A DNA stretch of 64,000 nt. Source: an uncultured Ruminococcus sp. (GTDB lineage: Bacteria; Bacillota; Clostridia; Lachnospirales; Lachnospiraceae). The notes beneath the pieces were generated by a model, which did no database searches, had not been told where the DNA came from, and saw only the letters and a list, made by a program, of their open reading frames with translations. Location: the NCBI GenBank assembly GCA_900541505.1, contig UQKK01000010.1, forward strand, positions 23,806 to 87,805. The letters are read 5' to 3'. Shown piece after piece: positions 1-8,324 of this stretch. How positions within the stretch are numbered: the first letter of the stretch is position 1; each line of letters begins with the position of its first letter. Made by a program: the position numbers and the translations under genes.

Positions 1-189
1 GTAGCATTTATTGTCAAGAAGTGATGACAAAAAAACATATGTATCGGGATTTTCAGCGTTATACTCATCGGTCTGTATCCGGAACTGCTGTGCTTTTGAC
101 CGAATCATCATTCTATTATCCCGCTCGGAGCCGCTATTTAGTTCCGGCTCGCTTTTGGGAAACGATACAATTATTTTGACATAAATCAT
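1..189 (-). CDS. unrecognised protein, N-terminal 63 residues only (cut by window edge)
   Basis: The frame is open from an ATG at 189 to the window edge. It has a good AGGAGG ribosome binding site about 8 bases upstream, which overlaps the end of the phosphoesterase remnant. The peptide starts MIYVKIIVSFPK and is rich in charged and polar residues, with no signal peptide or membrane segment. I do not recognise the family. It is the most distal visible gene of a leftward operon (NADAR, 340-aa protein, phosphoesterase, remnant). The rest of the gene lies outside the window, so neither length nor function can be judged. The strong binding site and unbroken frame are the only support that it is a gene. 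Confidence 0.5.
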   Translation of the reverse strand, partial: MIYVKIIVSFPKSEPELNSGSERDNRMMIRSKAQQFRIQTDEYNAENPDTYVFLSSLLDNKCY

Positions 190-201
190 AATGAAATCCT
201 C

Positions 202-300
202 CTATCTGCTTTTGTTCGCCTCAAACTGAGGGTTGAGTTTTGCATCCACGAACTGTTGTGATTGCCGATAAAAATGGGTATCGCCAGTAAAATAAATCAT
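202..300 (-). pseudogene. remnant of a calcineurin-like metallophosphoesterase (N-terminal 32 codons)
   Basis: The frame starts at an ATG at 300 with an AGGAAAG ribosome binding site. It reads MIYFTGDTHFY, the usual beginning of calcineurin-like phosphoesterases, where the D-x-H pair binds the first metal. After about 15 family-like residues the sequence loses resemblance and stops at 202, far short of the usual 170 or more residues. The later metal-binding motifs (GDxxD, GNHD) are absent. It lies 4 bases beyond the intact phosphoesterase gene and directly before the next gene's binding site. I read it as a deletion remnant; a real 32-residue peptide cannot be excluded. Confidence 0.55.
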
Positions 301-304
301 AGGT

Positions 305-1000
305 TCACTTTCCTGTATCGTTGTAATAAAATTCTTCCAAAGTATCCAGGCAGATACATCCGAGTGGGTTTCCGAAAACAGCTCCGCAGTCAATAGCGAT
401 GTGATTATTTTTCTGATAAATCCGTCCTCTGTATGTTTCATCAATCAGACCGATAGGCGTATGCCCCGACACAAAAAATTTATCGCTGAAATAAACCTTT
501 TCATATTCGATTTCTCCGATTAAAAAATCGTTCATCCGGCACAAATCAAAATTTTGCATTTTTTCCTTTTCCGGTCCGGTATGAGAAAGAAAAAAACTGC
601 GGCCTGCTGCGGTGATTTCATCAAAAATCGGAAATGAATTGAGATAGACAAGCACCTTTTTCTTATGCTGTTCATCAAGTTCTCTAAATGCTTCAAAGGT
701 GGGATAGCCGCCGTCCAAAAGCCACAGATGACAAACCTCAATCAGCCGGTTCGCCAAAGGGGAGTCCACACAAGATTTCAGATAGTTCAGCATCCGGAAA
801 GCGGTATGGTCATGATTCCCCCGCAGACAAATTATATTTTTGCGCTCCGCTAATTCAAGCAGCAGCTTGATTCCGTCCGGGCCTCTGTCCACTACATCGC
901 CGAGAATATACAGCGTGTCCTCTTCACAAAAATGAATTTTTTCCAGCATTCCGAGAAATTTATTATAACAGCCGTGCAGATCGGACATTGCATAAATCAT
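305..1000 (-). CDS. PPP-family metallophosphoesterase (serine/threonine phosphatase / ApaH-like)
   Basis: This 231-residue protein carries the full set of PPP-family metal motifs: SDLHG (D7, H9), GDVVDRG (from G34), GNHD (N62, H63), and the later histidines H140 (SHTG) and H180 (SGHTP). These hold two metal ions that hydrolyse phosphoesters. Relatives dephosphorylate proteins or cleave dinucleoside polyphosphates; the substrate cannot be told from the sequence. The length fits the bacterial PrpA/PrpE/ApaH group and there is no signal peptide, so it should act in the cytoplasm. The ATG at 1000 follows GGAGGAAAC. It is the third gene of the leftward NADAR operon, 27 bases after the 340-aa gene. 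A role in nucleotide or ADP-ribose turnover with NADAR is only an inference. Confidence 0.85.
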   Translation of the reverse strand: MIYAMSDLHGCYNKFLGMLEKIHFCEEDTLYILGDVVDRGPDGIKLLLELAERKNIICLRGNHDHTAFRMLNYLKSCVDSPLANRLIEVCHLWLLDGGYPTFEAFRELDEQHKKKVLVYLNSFPIFDEITAAGRSFFLSHTGPEKEKMQNFDLCRMNDFLIGEIEYEKVYFSDKFFVSGHTPIGLIDETYRGRIYQKNNHIAIDCGAVFGNPLGCICLDTLEEFYYNDTGK

Positions 1001-1027
1001 AGCTTATGTTTCCTCCGTTTCGTTTTT

Positions 1028-2050
1028 TCAAAGACCGATAAGCTCCAACAAGTAGGAATTTCTTTTCTTCTGCTGTTTCAGGTGCTCGTCGGTTAAAATA
1101 TAATGGTAGGCTATCATACATCCGTTGATATCGAGTTTATTTTGATAATAAGCCTGGATTACTTTGAGGACCCGCCGCCCGCCGCTTAAATCTCCGCGGA
1201 AGTATTCAAGACTCAGATAATCATGGTCGCATTCATACCAAATTTTTCCGTCTGACTCCAATAAACGATAACCGTATGCAAACATATCAGAAGAGTCTCC
1301 TTTTTCTGAGAGCCTTTTGAATGTCTTTTTGTCAGGTTCGGTTTCTTTATCCGTACATAAACAGGTCAGAACAAATGGATTCGGTACAACGCCTGACTTT
1401 TGATGATTGGTGAATACAATATCTCCCTTTTGAAACGGAGTGGGGACATCAATCCACATTCCTTTAAATGAAAAGGATAAATCAAATTCATTCTCAGAAA
1501 TTATGTTTTTACTGCTGACGATTTCAAGAGGGACACCGCTTTTATTGAAACGAATTCGGATTTCATACGGCTTTTCAAGTGGGGTTGTACTGATTTTCTT
1601 TTTGACAACCGAAAAATCCAAAAGATTATCCCATGATTCGGCAATATTTTCTTTTTCGGCAGCAAGTCCGCCTGAAAAAGACCGATATACGCATTCACCT
1701 GCTTCGTATCCGTAATATGGGCTGTCATTATCAGTAGCATATAAGGCGTCAAATTGATATACAGAATCCGTTTCTTCCCGGAAAAACTCTGTCAGCAAGC
1801 GGTTCTCCAGCGCTATATACCGCCGTAAAAAATCATGCAGGCTGTCATAATGCGGACAGTTTATCCGTTCTTCAATTACCATATCCGGCATAGATTCAAT
1901 CAGCTTTTTCCATGCGGAAGATTTTTCAGGCAGCGTATGATTTTGACTCTGATAAATCAGATAAGCGCATTCCATTGTGTTGAATATGTGTCCGATTTTC
2001 TCACAATGTTCTTTGATATCTTTGGAATTGATAAATTCATAAATATTCAT
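1028..2050 (-). CDS. conserved hypothetical protein, 340 aa, coupled to NADAR
   Basis: I do not recognise a named domain. The N-terminal 100 residues are helical and charged (MNIYEFINSKDIKEHCEKIG...), and I recall similar starts in hypothetical proteins of gut Firmicutes. The C-terminal half looks like a beta-rich domain with aromatic and glycine patches (for example PFQKGDIVFTN and YFRGDLSGGRRVLKV). There is no signal peptide or membrane helix, so it is probably cytoplasmic. Its start codon overlaps the stop of the NADAR gene in an ATGA (2047-2050), so the two are translationally coupled and probably made in fixed ratio. The base composition is AT-rich like its neighbours and unlike the rest of the window. 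Function unknown. Confidence 0.75.
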   Translation of the reverse strand: MNIYEFINSKDIKEHCEKIGHIFNTMECAYLIYQSQNHTLPEKSSAWKKLIESMPDMVIEERINCPHYDSLHDFLRRYIALENRLLTEFFREETDSVYQFDALYATDNDSPYYGYEAGECVYRSFSGGLAAEKENIAESWDNLLDFSVVKKKISTTPLEKPYEIRIRFNKSGVPLEIVSSKNIISENEFDLSFSFKGMWIDVPTPFQKGDIVFTNHQKSGVVPNPFVLTCLCTDKETEPDKKTFKRLSEKGDSSDMFAYGYRLLESDGKIWYECDHDYLSLEYFRGDLSGGRRVLKVIQAYYQNKLDINGCMIAYHYILTDEHLKQQKKRNSYLLELIGL

Positions 2051-2703
2051 TCCGTCTCCTCCGTAATTTTGTTTTTCCCGTCATTCTCATATTCTTCATC
2101 CTCATCAAACTCCCCGAAGTAATCCAAAAAAGCAATCCAGTCTCTCGTATTCATTAAAGTAAATCCCAACAGATTTTTTCCTCTCCACTTTGTCGGGTCG
2201 AGCGCGTCCGGATTGTTTTTGCCAAGACCGATACCCCAAATACGGTCGGTGGGACTGGCTTCCACCAACACCTTGTCACCAGTAGAAAGCAGAAAGGTTC
2301 TCAAAGCGCTGTTTTGCATAAATTTTGCATTGCTGCCTTTCATTACAATATTTTCCTTATTTTCATCCCAAACAGCTTTGCTGAAATTTTTTACCTTTTG
2401 TCCGAGTACTTTACATTTTCCGGGATTGGAAGTGTTCAGAATTTCGGTTCTGGTTTTATTATCACCGAACAGCTTCGCTTTTTCTGCCATCATATACTGC
2501 CCGGCGGAGGTGTATGTCATACCATCCACCTCAAATCGACAGGGATACCATTGACTCAGACAGGTTTCCGTGATTTCGTCAGTGACCTTGTGGCTGTAAA
2601 AGAGCAGCAGCTCCGGTCTGCTTTCGCCCAGCCGCAAAATCCAATTTTTATCCCAATGCAGAGATGCCGAGACAGACATACTGACGTAAATATTTTCATC
2701 CAT
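2047..2703 (-). CDS. NADAR-family (YbiA-like) ADP-ribose/N-glycosidase domain protein with altered active-site position
   Basis: This 218-residue protein matches the NADAR family. NADAR proteins cleave N-glycosidic bonds, in riboflavin intermediates (YbiA) or ADP-ribosylated guanine. Visible family landmarks are WYPCRFEVDG (52-61), QYMMAEKAKLF (69-79), VW at 111-112, the KF..NSALRTFLLSTG stretch (127-142) and VEASPTDRIWGIGL (147-160). At residue 68 the normally conserved Glu (TSE or SAE before xY) is Gly (codon GGG), so activity may be changed or lost. An acidic tail of about 20 residues ends the protein. The start at 2703 is chosen because AAGGAGG precedes it; a longer frame upstream lacks a site and runs into the divergent promoter region. 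First gene of the leftward operon; a TATAAT for it is visible at 2737-2742. Confidence 0.85.
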   Translation of the reverse strand: MDENIYVSMSVSASLHWDKNWILRLGESRPELLLFYSHKVTDEITETCLSQWYPCRFEVDGMTYTSAGQYMMAEKAKLFGDNKTRTEILNTSNPGKCKVLGQKVKNFSKAVWDENKENIVMKGSNAKFMQNSALRTFLLSTGDKVLVEASPTDRIWGIGLGKNNPDALDPTKWRGKNLLGFTLMNTRDWIAFLDYFGEFDEDEEYENDGKNKITEETE

Positions 2704-2811
2704 CGTAAAATCCTCCTTGGTTTTCGTTTTGTCTGTATTATAGAGCAAGAGATGGGCTTTTTTCGGTACATGGCAAACGCTACAATGTAGATAGAAAAGG
2801 GGGAGGGAGAC

Positions 2812-3159
2812 ATGAGTCATTATACCGTACCGAAAAAAGGTGTTTTCTGGGTCATTGGCGAAGAACTGTTGGCTTTTCCTTTTGACGGAACCTATTCTGA
2901 GGGAACTTCAAAATCCGGTGATACCTACAATCATGAAAAGCTGTGGGAATCGGTTTGCCCAAAGGGATGCAATAAACCGTATAACTATTTTCCGCGAGGG
3001 CGTGTGGAAATCACAAGACTGAAAAAAGCGGTTATTTATATGAGTCCGCATATTTCGCCGAACTTCTTGCCGGAAATACAGAGGAAATTTGATATAGACG
3101 ATATGCCAAGAATCATATTCGACCACAGTCAGCATTATTGTTGTTGGCTGGATGAATGA
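2812..3159 (+). CDS. conserved hypothetical protein, 115 aa
   Basis: The ATG at 2812 follows GGGGGAGGGAG, a strong binding site. The protein begins MSHYTVPKKGVFWVIGEELLAFPFDG and has the patterns SKSGDTYNH, PKGCNKPYNYFPRGRVEI and YMSPHI. I recall very similar small proteins in many Firmicutes, without a known function. There is no signal peptide or membrane helix. Three Cys (one CPKGC pair and C..C near the end) and several His could bind metal, but no known zinc motif is evident. It is divergent from the NADAR gene across a 108-base gap that holds a TACAAT at 2781-2786 as its possible -10. Confidence 0.7.
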   Translation: MSHYTVPKKGVFWVIGEELLAFPFDGTYSEGTSKSGDTYNHEKLWESVCPKGCNKPYNYFPRGRVEITRLKKAVIYMSPHISPNFLPEIQRKFDIDDMPRIIFDHSQHYCCWLDE

Positions 3160-3344
3160 ACAATCTGTGCAGTATATTTTGTTACTATGTAAATATTCTA
3201 CGAATATCGACTCAGTACGGACTTACCAAGTGAAAGAAAAAACAAATGGAATTGGCTATACCACATACCAAATTGAAAAACAGGATATAAAAGCAGATAA
3301 AAATGAAAAAATGGAGATAAATTGCACAGCAAAATGGGAATGAA

Positions 3345-3373
3345 TTGACAAAAATTATACAAACCAGTATAAT
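3345..3373 (+). promoter_or_regulatory. consensus sigma-A promoter for the hypB operon
   Basis: TTGACA (3345-3350) and TATAAT (3368-3373) are separated by exactly 17 bases, a perfect match to the vegetative consensus, 50 bases before hypB. The rest of 3160-3423 holds no convincing gene: a 63-codon frame at 3152-3343 lacks a binding site. The start of the GC-richer main chromosome style falls near here. Confidence 0.85.
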
Positions 3374-3423
3374 GATAAAAAGATAACAAAATCTGGATAT
3401 ACCAGACGAGAAAGGGCGGAAGA

Positions 3424-4095
3424 ATGAAAGAATTTAAAGTTCTGGAAATCAAGCAGAGCGTATTTGCGGACAATGACAGGCGCGCGCAGGAAGTGAGAAA
3501 GATGTTAAAAGAAAAGAAGGTTTTTCTCTTGAATCTCATGGCGTCACCGGGGGCAGGGAAGACGACCACACTGCTTGCTGCCATCGATAAACTGAAGGAT
3601 GAATTTAAGATAGGCGTGATGGAGGCAGATATCGACTCCGATGTGGATGCGCAGACAATCTCCAAGACAGGGGTTAAGACGATTCAGTTGCATACCGGAG
3701 GCATGTGCCACCTGGATGCGGATATGACGCTGCAGGGGCTTGAAGGACTTGAAACTGGTGATGTGGAGCTGGCGATATTGGAGAATGTGGGAAATCTTGT
3801 CTGTCCGGCGGAGTTTGACACAGGAGCGGTGAAAAATGCCATGATTTTAAGTGTGCCCGAGGGGGACGACAAGCCTCTCAAGTACCCGCTGATGTTTTCT
3901 GTGTGCGATGTGGTGCTCATCAACAAGACAGATGTGCTCCCGTATTTTGATTTTGATATGGAAAAGTGCAGAGAGAACATCCACATGCGGAATCCAAAAG
4001 CAAAGATTTTCCCCATCTGCGCGAAGACCGGAGAGGGAGTGGACGCCTGGTGCAAATGGCTGAAAGAACAGGCAGACGCCTGGAGAGAGAGTTAG
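3424..4095 (+). CDS. hypB: hydrogenase/Ni-enzyme nickel incorporation GTPase HypB
   Basis: HypB is a SIMIBI-class GTPase that hands nickel to apo-enzymes together with HypA. The 223-residue protein has the P-loop ASPGAGKT (40-47), a switch region EADIDSDVDA, the family's HTGGMCHLDADM segment with its Cys-His metal site, and the base-specificity motif NKTD near residue 170. The poly-His N-terminal stretch of some HypB proteins is missing, so it should not store nickel. The start is the ATG after AAGGGCGGA. It begins the hypB-oxidoreductase-hypA-DUF5692 run under a consensus promoter. No hydrogenase or hypCDEF gene is in the window, so the nickel client is unknown; carbon monoxide dehydrogenase/acetyl-CoA synthase or another nickel enzyme is possible. 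Confidence 0.93.
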   Translation: MKEFKVLEIKQSVFADNDRRAQEVRKMLKEKKVFLLNLMASPGAGKTTTLLAAIDKLKDEFKIGVMEADIDSDVDAQTISKTGVKTIQLHTGGMCHLDADMTLQGLEGLETGDVELAILENVGNLVCPAEFDTGAVKNAMILSVPEGDDKPLKYPLMFSVCDVVLINKTDVLPYFDFDMEKCRENIHMRNPKAKIFPICAKTGEGVDAWCKWLKEQADAWRES

Positions 4096-4113
4096 GAATA
4101 GGAGGGAAGAGAG

Positions 4114-6819
4114 ATGAGTGAAGAGCGTACGCTTATATTGAAACTGGGGCAGATGATTACAGACCGCATCGGACACAAGGTGACAGTGGATGACCCCGAA
4201 TACTGGGGACTTGCCTGCGTGGTCACGGACGAGATGGCGGAAGTGGCTTTGAAGATGAAGGTGAGAAAGCCTATGACCTTCAAACAGCTTCTGGCTGTGA
4301 CAAAGAAGGAGGAAAAGGAACTGGAAGCGCTCCTCAATGAGATGTGTCTGGTGGGACTTCTGGAATACAACTGGGAGAATCCCCAGAGGGAGAAGCAATA
4401 TGTCCTGCCGATGTTTGTGCCGGGAAGTGCGGAATTTACGAATATGAATAAAAAGCAGTTGGAGGAACACCCGGAGCTGGGGCGTTTCTTTGAACGGATG
4501 TCCAGGCTTCCTCTGGAGAAGGTGACGCCCATGGTGCCGCCCGGAGGAGCAGGAATCGGCATGCATGTCATTCCGGTGGAGAAGGCGATTGAGATGGAAA
4601 ATCAGTCCGCGGACATTGAGCACATTTCCCACTGGCTGAAAAAGTATGACGGCAAATACGCGGCAAGCCCCTGTTCCTGCCGTATGTCCAGGAAGACCTT
4701 CGACGAGGGGTGTGCGGATGACCCGGACGACTGGTGCATCGCAGTCGGGGATATGGCAGATTACGTGGTGGAGACCAACAAGGGCGGAAGATATATTACA
4801 TACGACGAAGTGATGGATATCCTGAAGCGGGCGGAGGACAACGGATTTGTCCACCAGATTACAAATATTGACGGGGAGAATAAGATTTTTGCCATCTGCA
4901 ACTGCAATGTGAATGTCTGTTATGCGCTGCGCACTTCACAGCTCTTCAATACGCCGAATTTATCCCGTTCCGCTTATGTGGCGCGGGTGGAGAGCGAGAA
5001 CTGTGTTGCCTGCGGGCGCTGTGTGGAATATTGCCCTGCCGGTGCGGTGAAGCTGGGACAGAAGCTGTGCACGAAGGAAGGACCTGTGGTCTATCCGAAG
5101 CAGGAGCTGCCGGACCGTGTGAAATGGGGACCGGAGAAATGGGATGAGGACTATCGCGACAACAACCGCATCAACTGCTACGATACCGGGACAGCGCCCT
5201 GTAAGACGGCATGTCCGGCGCATATTGCGGTGCAGGGATATCTGAAGATGGCGGCGCAGGGGAGATACCGGGATGCGCTGGCGCTCATTAAGAAGGAAAA
5301 TCCTTTCCCGGCAGTGTGCGGACATGTGTGCAACCGCAGATGTGAAGATGCGTGTACAAGAGGAACGGTGGATGAGGCAGTGGCAATCGATGAGGTGAAA
5401 AAATTCATCGCCCGCAAAGATTTAGACGCAAAGGAGCGCTATATCCCGCCCGTTATCCCACCCACAACGGGCAGGCTGTTCTCGGAAAAGATTGCCATCA
5501 TCGGGGCAGGTCCGGCGGGGCTTAGCTGTGCCTTTTATCTGGCAGAAAAGGGCTATCAGCCTACTGTATTTGAAAAGAATGAGCGCCCCGGCGGAATGTT
5601 GATGTACGGAATCCCCTCCTTTAAGCTGGAAAAAGACGTGGTGGAGGCGGAGATTGACATCATCCGCGCTATGGGTGTCCAGATACGCTGCGGTGTCGAG
5701 GTGGGCAAAGATGTGACTCTGGATGAACTGCGGGCGGAAGGCTACCAGGCATTTTATATTGCAATCGGCTGCCAGGGCGGAAAAGTACTTCCTATCCCCG
5801 GCGCGGATGCAGTCAATGTTACAACCGCAGTGGAGTTCTTAAAACAGGCAGGTGAGGAAGCGTCTGTGGAAGTAAAGGGGAGAGCTGTGGTCATCGGCGG
5901 CGGAAATGTGGCAGTCGATGCGGCGAGGACGAGCGTTCGCTGTGGGGCGGACAGCGTTCAGATGTTCAGCCTGGAGAGCAGAGAAATCCTTCCGGCATCG
6001 GCGGAGGAGATTGCCGAGGCAGAGGAAGAAGGAATAGAGCTGTGCTGCGGATGGGGACCGAAGGAAATTCTCACAGAAGAAGGAAAGGTCACGGGGATTA
6101 TTTTGAAAAAATGTCTCTCTGTGTTTGACGAGGCGGGACATTTTAACCCCCGGTATGATGAGACGGATACGATTACCGTACCCTGCGAGCATGTTTTCTT
6201 CAGTATCGGACAGAGCATCCTCTGGGGTGACCTCTTAAAAGGAAGCAAAGTAGAAACAGGCAGAGGGGACTGCGCTCTGGCTGACTCCCTGACGTACCAG
6301 ACCGCGCAGCCGGATATTTTTGTGGGCGGGGATGTGTACACAGGACCTAAATTTGCCATCGATGCCATCGCTGCAGGAAAAGAAGGCGCCATCTCCATCC
6401 ACCGCTATGTGCAGCCACACAGCAGCCTGACCATCGGCAGAAACCGGCGGCAGTTTACGGAGCTTGACAAGGACAATATTGTGCTGGGAGAATATGATAC
6501 CTCCTCCAGACAGATTCCGGGAGTGGATAAGACCATCGATGCGGCACATTCTTTCCGCGATGTAAAGAAGACCTTTACGGAGGAGCAGGTGAAGGCGGAG
6601 ACGGCGAGATGTTTAGGATGCGGCGCCTCGGTTGTGGATGAGAATAAATGCATTGGCTGCGGCGTCTGCACGACAAAGTGTGAATTTGACGCTATCCACC
6701 TGCACCGGGAGCACCCCGAATGCAGCAAGATGTACAAGGCGGAGGACAAGATGAAGGCAATCCTTCCTTATATGCTCAAACGGGAACTGAAAATCCGCTT
6801 TGGAAAGAAAGACAGGTAG
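4114..6819 (+). CDS. multidomain Fe-S/FAD oxidoreductase (GltD-like) encoded between hypB and hypA
   Basis: This 901-residue soluble protein has several modules. Residues 1-110 resemble a winged helix. A Cys-rich region follows (CSCRM and CNCNVNVC). A 4Fe-4S ferredoxin motif has C297, C300, C303 and C307. A GltD-type Cys-rich helical domain (CKTACPAHIAVQGYL) comes next, then an FAD-binding Rossmann fold (GAGPAG, 464-469), an NAD(P)-binding fold (GGGNVA, about 595-600) and a C-terminal ferredoxin pair (C833, C836, C846, C849, C852, C856). The FAD/NADPH core is that of the glutamate synthase small subunit, but no GltA gene is nearby. The design suggests electron transfer between NAD(P)H and Fe-S centres. 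It starts 18 bases after hypB (RBS GGAGGGAAGAG) and ends 4 bases before hypA. A redox role in nickel-enzyme maturation or activation is inferred from position only. Confidence 0.85.
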   Translation: MSEERTLILKLGQMITDRIGHKVTVDDPEYWGLACVVTDEMAEVALKMKVRKPMTFKQLLAVTKKEEKELEALLNEMCLVGLLEYNWENPQREKQYVLPMFVPGSAEFTNMNKKQLEEHPELGRFFERMSRLPLEKVTPMVPPGGAGIGMHVIPVEKAIEMENQSADIEHISHWLKKYDGKYAASPCSCRMSRKTFDEGCADDPDDWCIAVGDMADYVVETNKGGRYITYDEVMDILKRAEDNGFVHQITNIDGENKIFAICNCNVNVCYALRTSQLFNTPNLSRSAYVARVESENCVACGRCVEYCPAGAVKLGQKLCTKEGPVVYPKQELPDRVKWGPEKWDEDYRDNNRINCYDTGTAPCKTACPAHIAVQGYLKMAAQGRYRDALALIKKENPFPAVCGHVCNRRCEDACTRGTVDEAVAIDEVKKFIARKDLDAKERYIPPVIPPTTGRLFSEKIAIIGAGPAGLSCAFYLAEKGYQPTVFEKNERPGGMLMYGIPSFKLEKDVVEAEIDIIRAMGVQIRCGVEVGKDVTLDELRAEGYQAFYIAIGCQGGKVLPIPGADAVNVTTAVEFLKQAGEEASVEVKGRAVVIGGGNVAVDAARTSVRCGADSVQMFSLESREILPASAEEIAEAEEEGIELCCGWGPKEILTEEGKVTGIILKKCLSVFDEAGHFNPRYDETDTITVPCEHVFFSIGQSILWGDLLKGSKVETGRGDCALADSLTYQTAQPDIFVGGDVYTGPKFAIDAIAAGKEGAISIHRYVQPHSSLTIGRNRRQFTELDKDNIVLGEYDTSSRQIPGVDKTIDAAHSFRDVKKTFTEEQVKAETARCLGCGASVVDENKCIGCGVCTTKCEFDAIHLHREHPECSKMYKAEDKMKAILPYMLKRELKIRFGKKDR

Positions 6820-6823
6820 GCAT

Positions 6824-7168
6824 ATGCATGAACTGGGAATTGTGTTTCATATCATCGACAGCCTTGAGAAGGTGGGAGAGGAAGAGCATTTGAGTGAAGT
6901 TGCCAGCGTGACGCTGGAGATTGGCGAGGTGTCCGGGGTCGTGGACCATTATCTGAAAGACTGCTGGAAATGGGCATCGGACAAATCGCCTCTGCTCAAG
7001 GGCGCGGCGCTTATCACACAGGAAATCCCCGCCGTGACCTACTGTGAGGGGTGCAAAAAGACATATCAGACCACGCAGTACGGGAAAATTTGTCCCTACT
7101 GCGCGGGGGAGGATACCTGGCTTGTACAGGGAAACGAATTTAATATCAAAGAGATAGAGGCATGTTGA
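6824..7168 (+). CDS. hypA: nickel-binding maturation chaperone HypA
   Basis: HypA binds nickel and works with HypB. The start at 6824 gives MHELGIV, in which His2 is the essential nickel ligand; an upstream TTG would hide it. The zinc site is intact: C74-x2-C77 and C90-x2-C93. The 114-residue length is normal. It lies 4 bases after the oxidoreductase stop, with AGGTAGG as its binding site, so it is clearly cotranscribed with hypB. Confidence 0.93.
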   Translation: MHELGIVFHIIDSLEKVGEEEHLSEVASVTLEIGEVSGVVDHYLKDCWKWASDKSPLLKGAALITQEIPAVTYCEGCKKTYQTTQYGKICPYCAGEDTWLVQGNEFNIKEIEAC

Positions 7169-7212
7169 GAAATATGCCGAAAACAAAGAGAATCAAAAGG
7201 AGGAAGTAAAGG

Positions 7213-8259
7213 ATGTTGTTTCAAATTTATGGGGACAATGCGGGCTGGCAGCTATTTGGCTGGCTGCTGGTATTTGCAGGTCTGATTCTGGCAAATGAGA
7301 TTGCCAGGAGGACAAAGGCAGGGGGAATTTTTTGTTTCCTTATCTTACCCGCTGCTTTGACCGTATATTTTATCGCGATTTATGTGGGCGCTGCTCAGGG
7401 CGCAGAGTGGGCGTTAAATAATCCCACGTACACACATATGAACAGCTGGTTCCACTACGCGAAGCTGTACGCGGCCACAGCGGGATGTATCGGATTTATG
7501 ATGCTCAAATATAAGTGGAGCATCGGAAAGAAAGAGTGGTTTAAAGTTTTTCCGTTCCTCATCGTAGCAATCAATATCCTGATTGCGGTAGTCAGCGATT
7601 TTGAATCGGGAATCCGCGGTGCTATGGCTCTGGCGGAGCACGGCGACCGCTGGTGGCTCTCCTCGGAGAATGTCTGGCTCTACGGCGGATGGTGGAACTG
7701 GGTAAACGGAATCGCCGGTATCCTCAATATTCTCTGTATGACAGGCTGGTGGGGAATTTATTCCTCAAAGGATAAAAAAGATATGCTGTGGCCGGATATG
7801 ACTTTCTGCTTCATCATTGCCTATGACCTCTGGAACTTTGAGTATACATACAATAACCTGCCGACCCATGCGTGGTACTGCGGACTGGCGCTCCTCTTAG
7901 CGCCCACCTTTGCTAATGCGCTGTGGAATAAGGGAGGATGGATACAGAACCGCGCCAATACGCTGGCGTTGTGGTGCATGTTCGCCCAGGTATTTCCGCT
8001 GTTCCAGGATGAGAGCCGGTTTACGACCATTTCCTCCGTCTATGCGGACGGCGTGATGAATCCCGCCGTGAGACCTACAGCGGCAGACCCGACGATGCAG
8101 GGGATTGTGGCGCTTCTGGCGCTGGGCGCCAATGTGGTGGTGCTCGCCGTTATCATCAAGAGAGCAAAAGAGCAGAAGAAGAACCCCTACCGCCGGGAAA
8201 TCTTTACCGACCAGAAGGATTTCAAGCTGGCGATGGCAAGGGCAGAAGAGCAGAGTTAG
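7213..8259 (+). CDS. DUF5692-type polytopic membrane protein
   Basis: This 348-residue protein has about eight or nine hydrophobic helices separated by short loops (for example residues 11-45, 52-66, 110-125, 165-185, 205-220, 295-315). It is rich in Trp (WWLSSENVWLYGGWWNW), with a charged cytoplasmic tail. I recognise it as the DUF5692 family, whose function is not established. Charged residues inside helices and the position after hypA are consistent with a transporter or membrane partner of the nickel or redox module, but this is inference. The ATG at 7213 follows AAAAGGAGGAAGTAAAGG, 44 bases after hypA. The gene converges with the gntR gene; 8260-8324 shows no clear terminator, only a short duplicated GGCTGTATC motif. 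Confidence 0.75.
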   Translation: MLFQIYGDNAGWQLFGWLLVFAGLILANEIARRTKAGGIFCFLILPAALTVYFIAIYVGAAQGAEWALNNPTYTHMNSWFHYAKLYAATAGCIGFMMLKYKWSIGKKEWFKVFPFLIVAINILIAVVSDFESGIRGAMALAEHGDRWWLSSENVWLYGGWWNWVNGIAGILNILCMTGWWGIYSSKDKKDMLWPDMTFCFIIAYDLWNFEYTYNNLPTHAWYCGLALLLAPTFANALWNKGGWIQNRANTLALWCMFAQVFPLFQDESRFTTISSVYADGVMNPAVRPTAADPTMQGIVALLALGANVVVLAVIIKRAKEQKKNPYRREIFTDQKDFKLAMARAEEQS

Positions 8260-8324
8260 CTAAGGGCAGGATAAGCCCGCTGGCTGTATCGGCCGGACAA
8301 AAGGAGAAAAATCTGCCGGCTGTA

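Noticed and set aside
3152..3343. 63-codon frame after the small hypothetical gene
   Set aside because: No ribosome binding site, Lys/Tyr-rich random-looking product, and it runs up to the hypB promoter.
3847..4854. 335-codon minus-strand frame across hypB and the oxidoreductase
   Set aside because: Antisense shadow of two well-supported genes, with His/Leu-rich composition typical of such frames.
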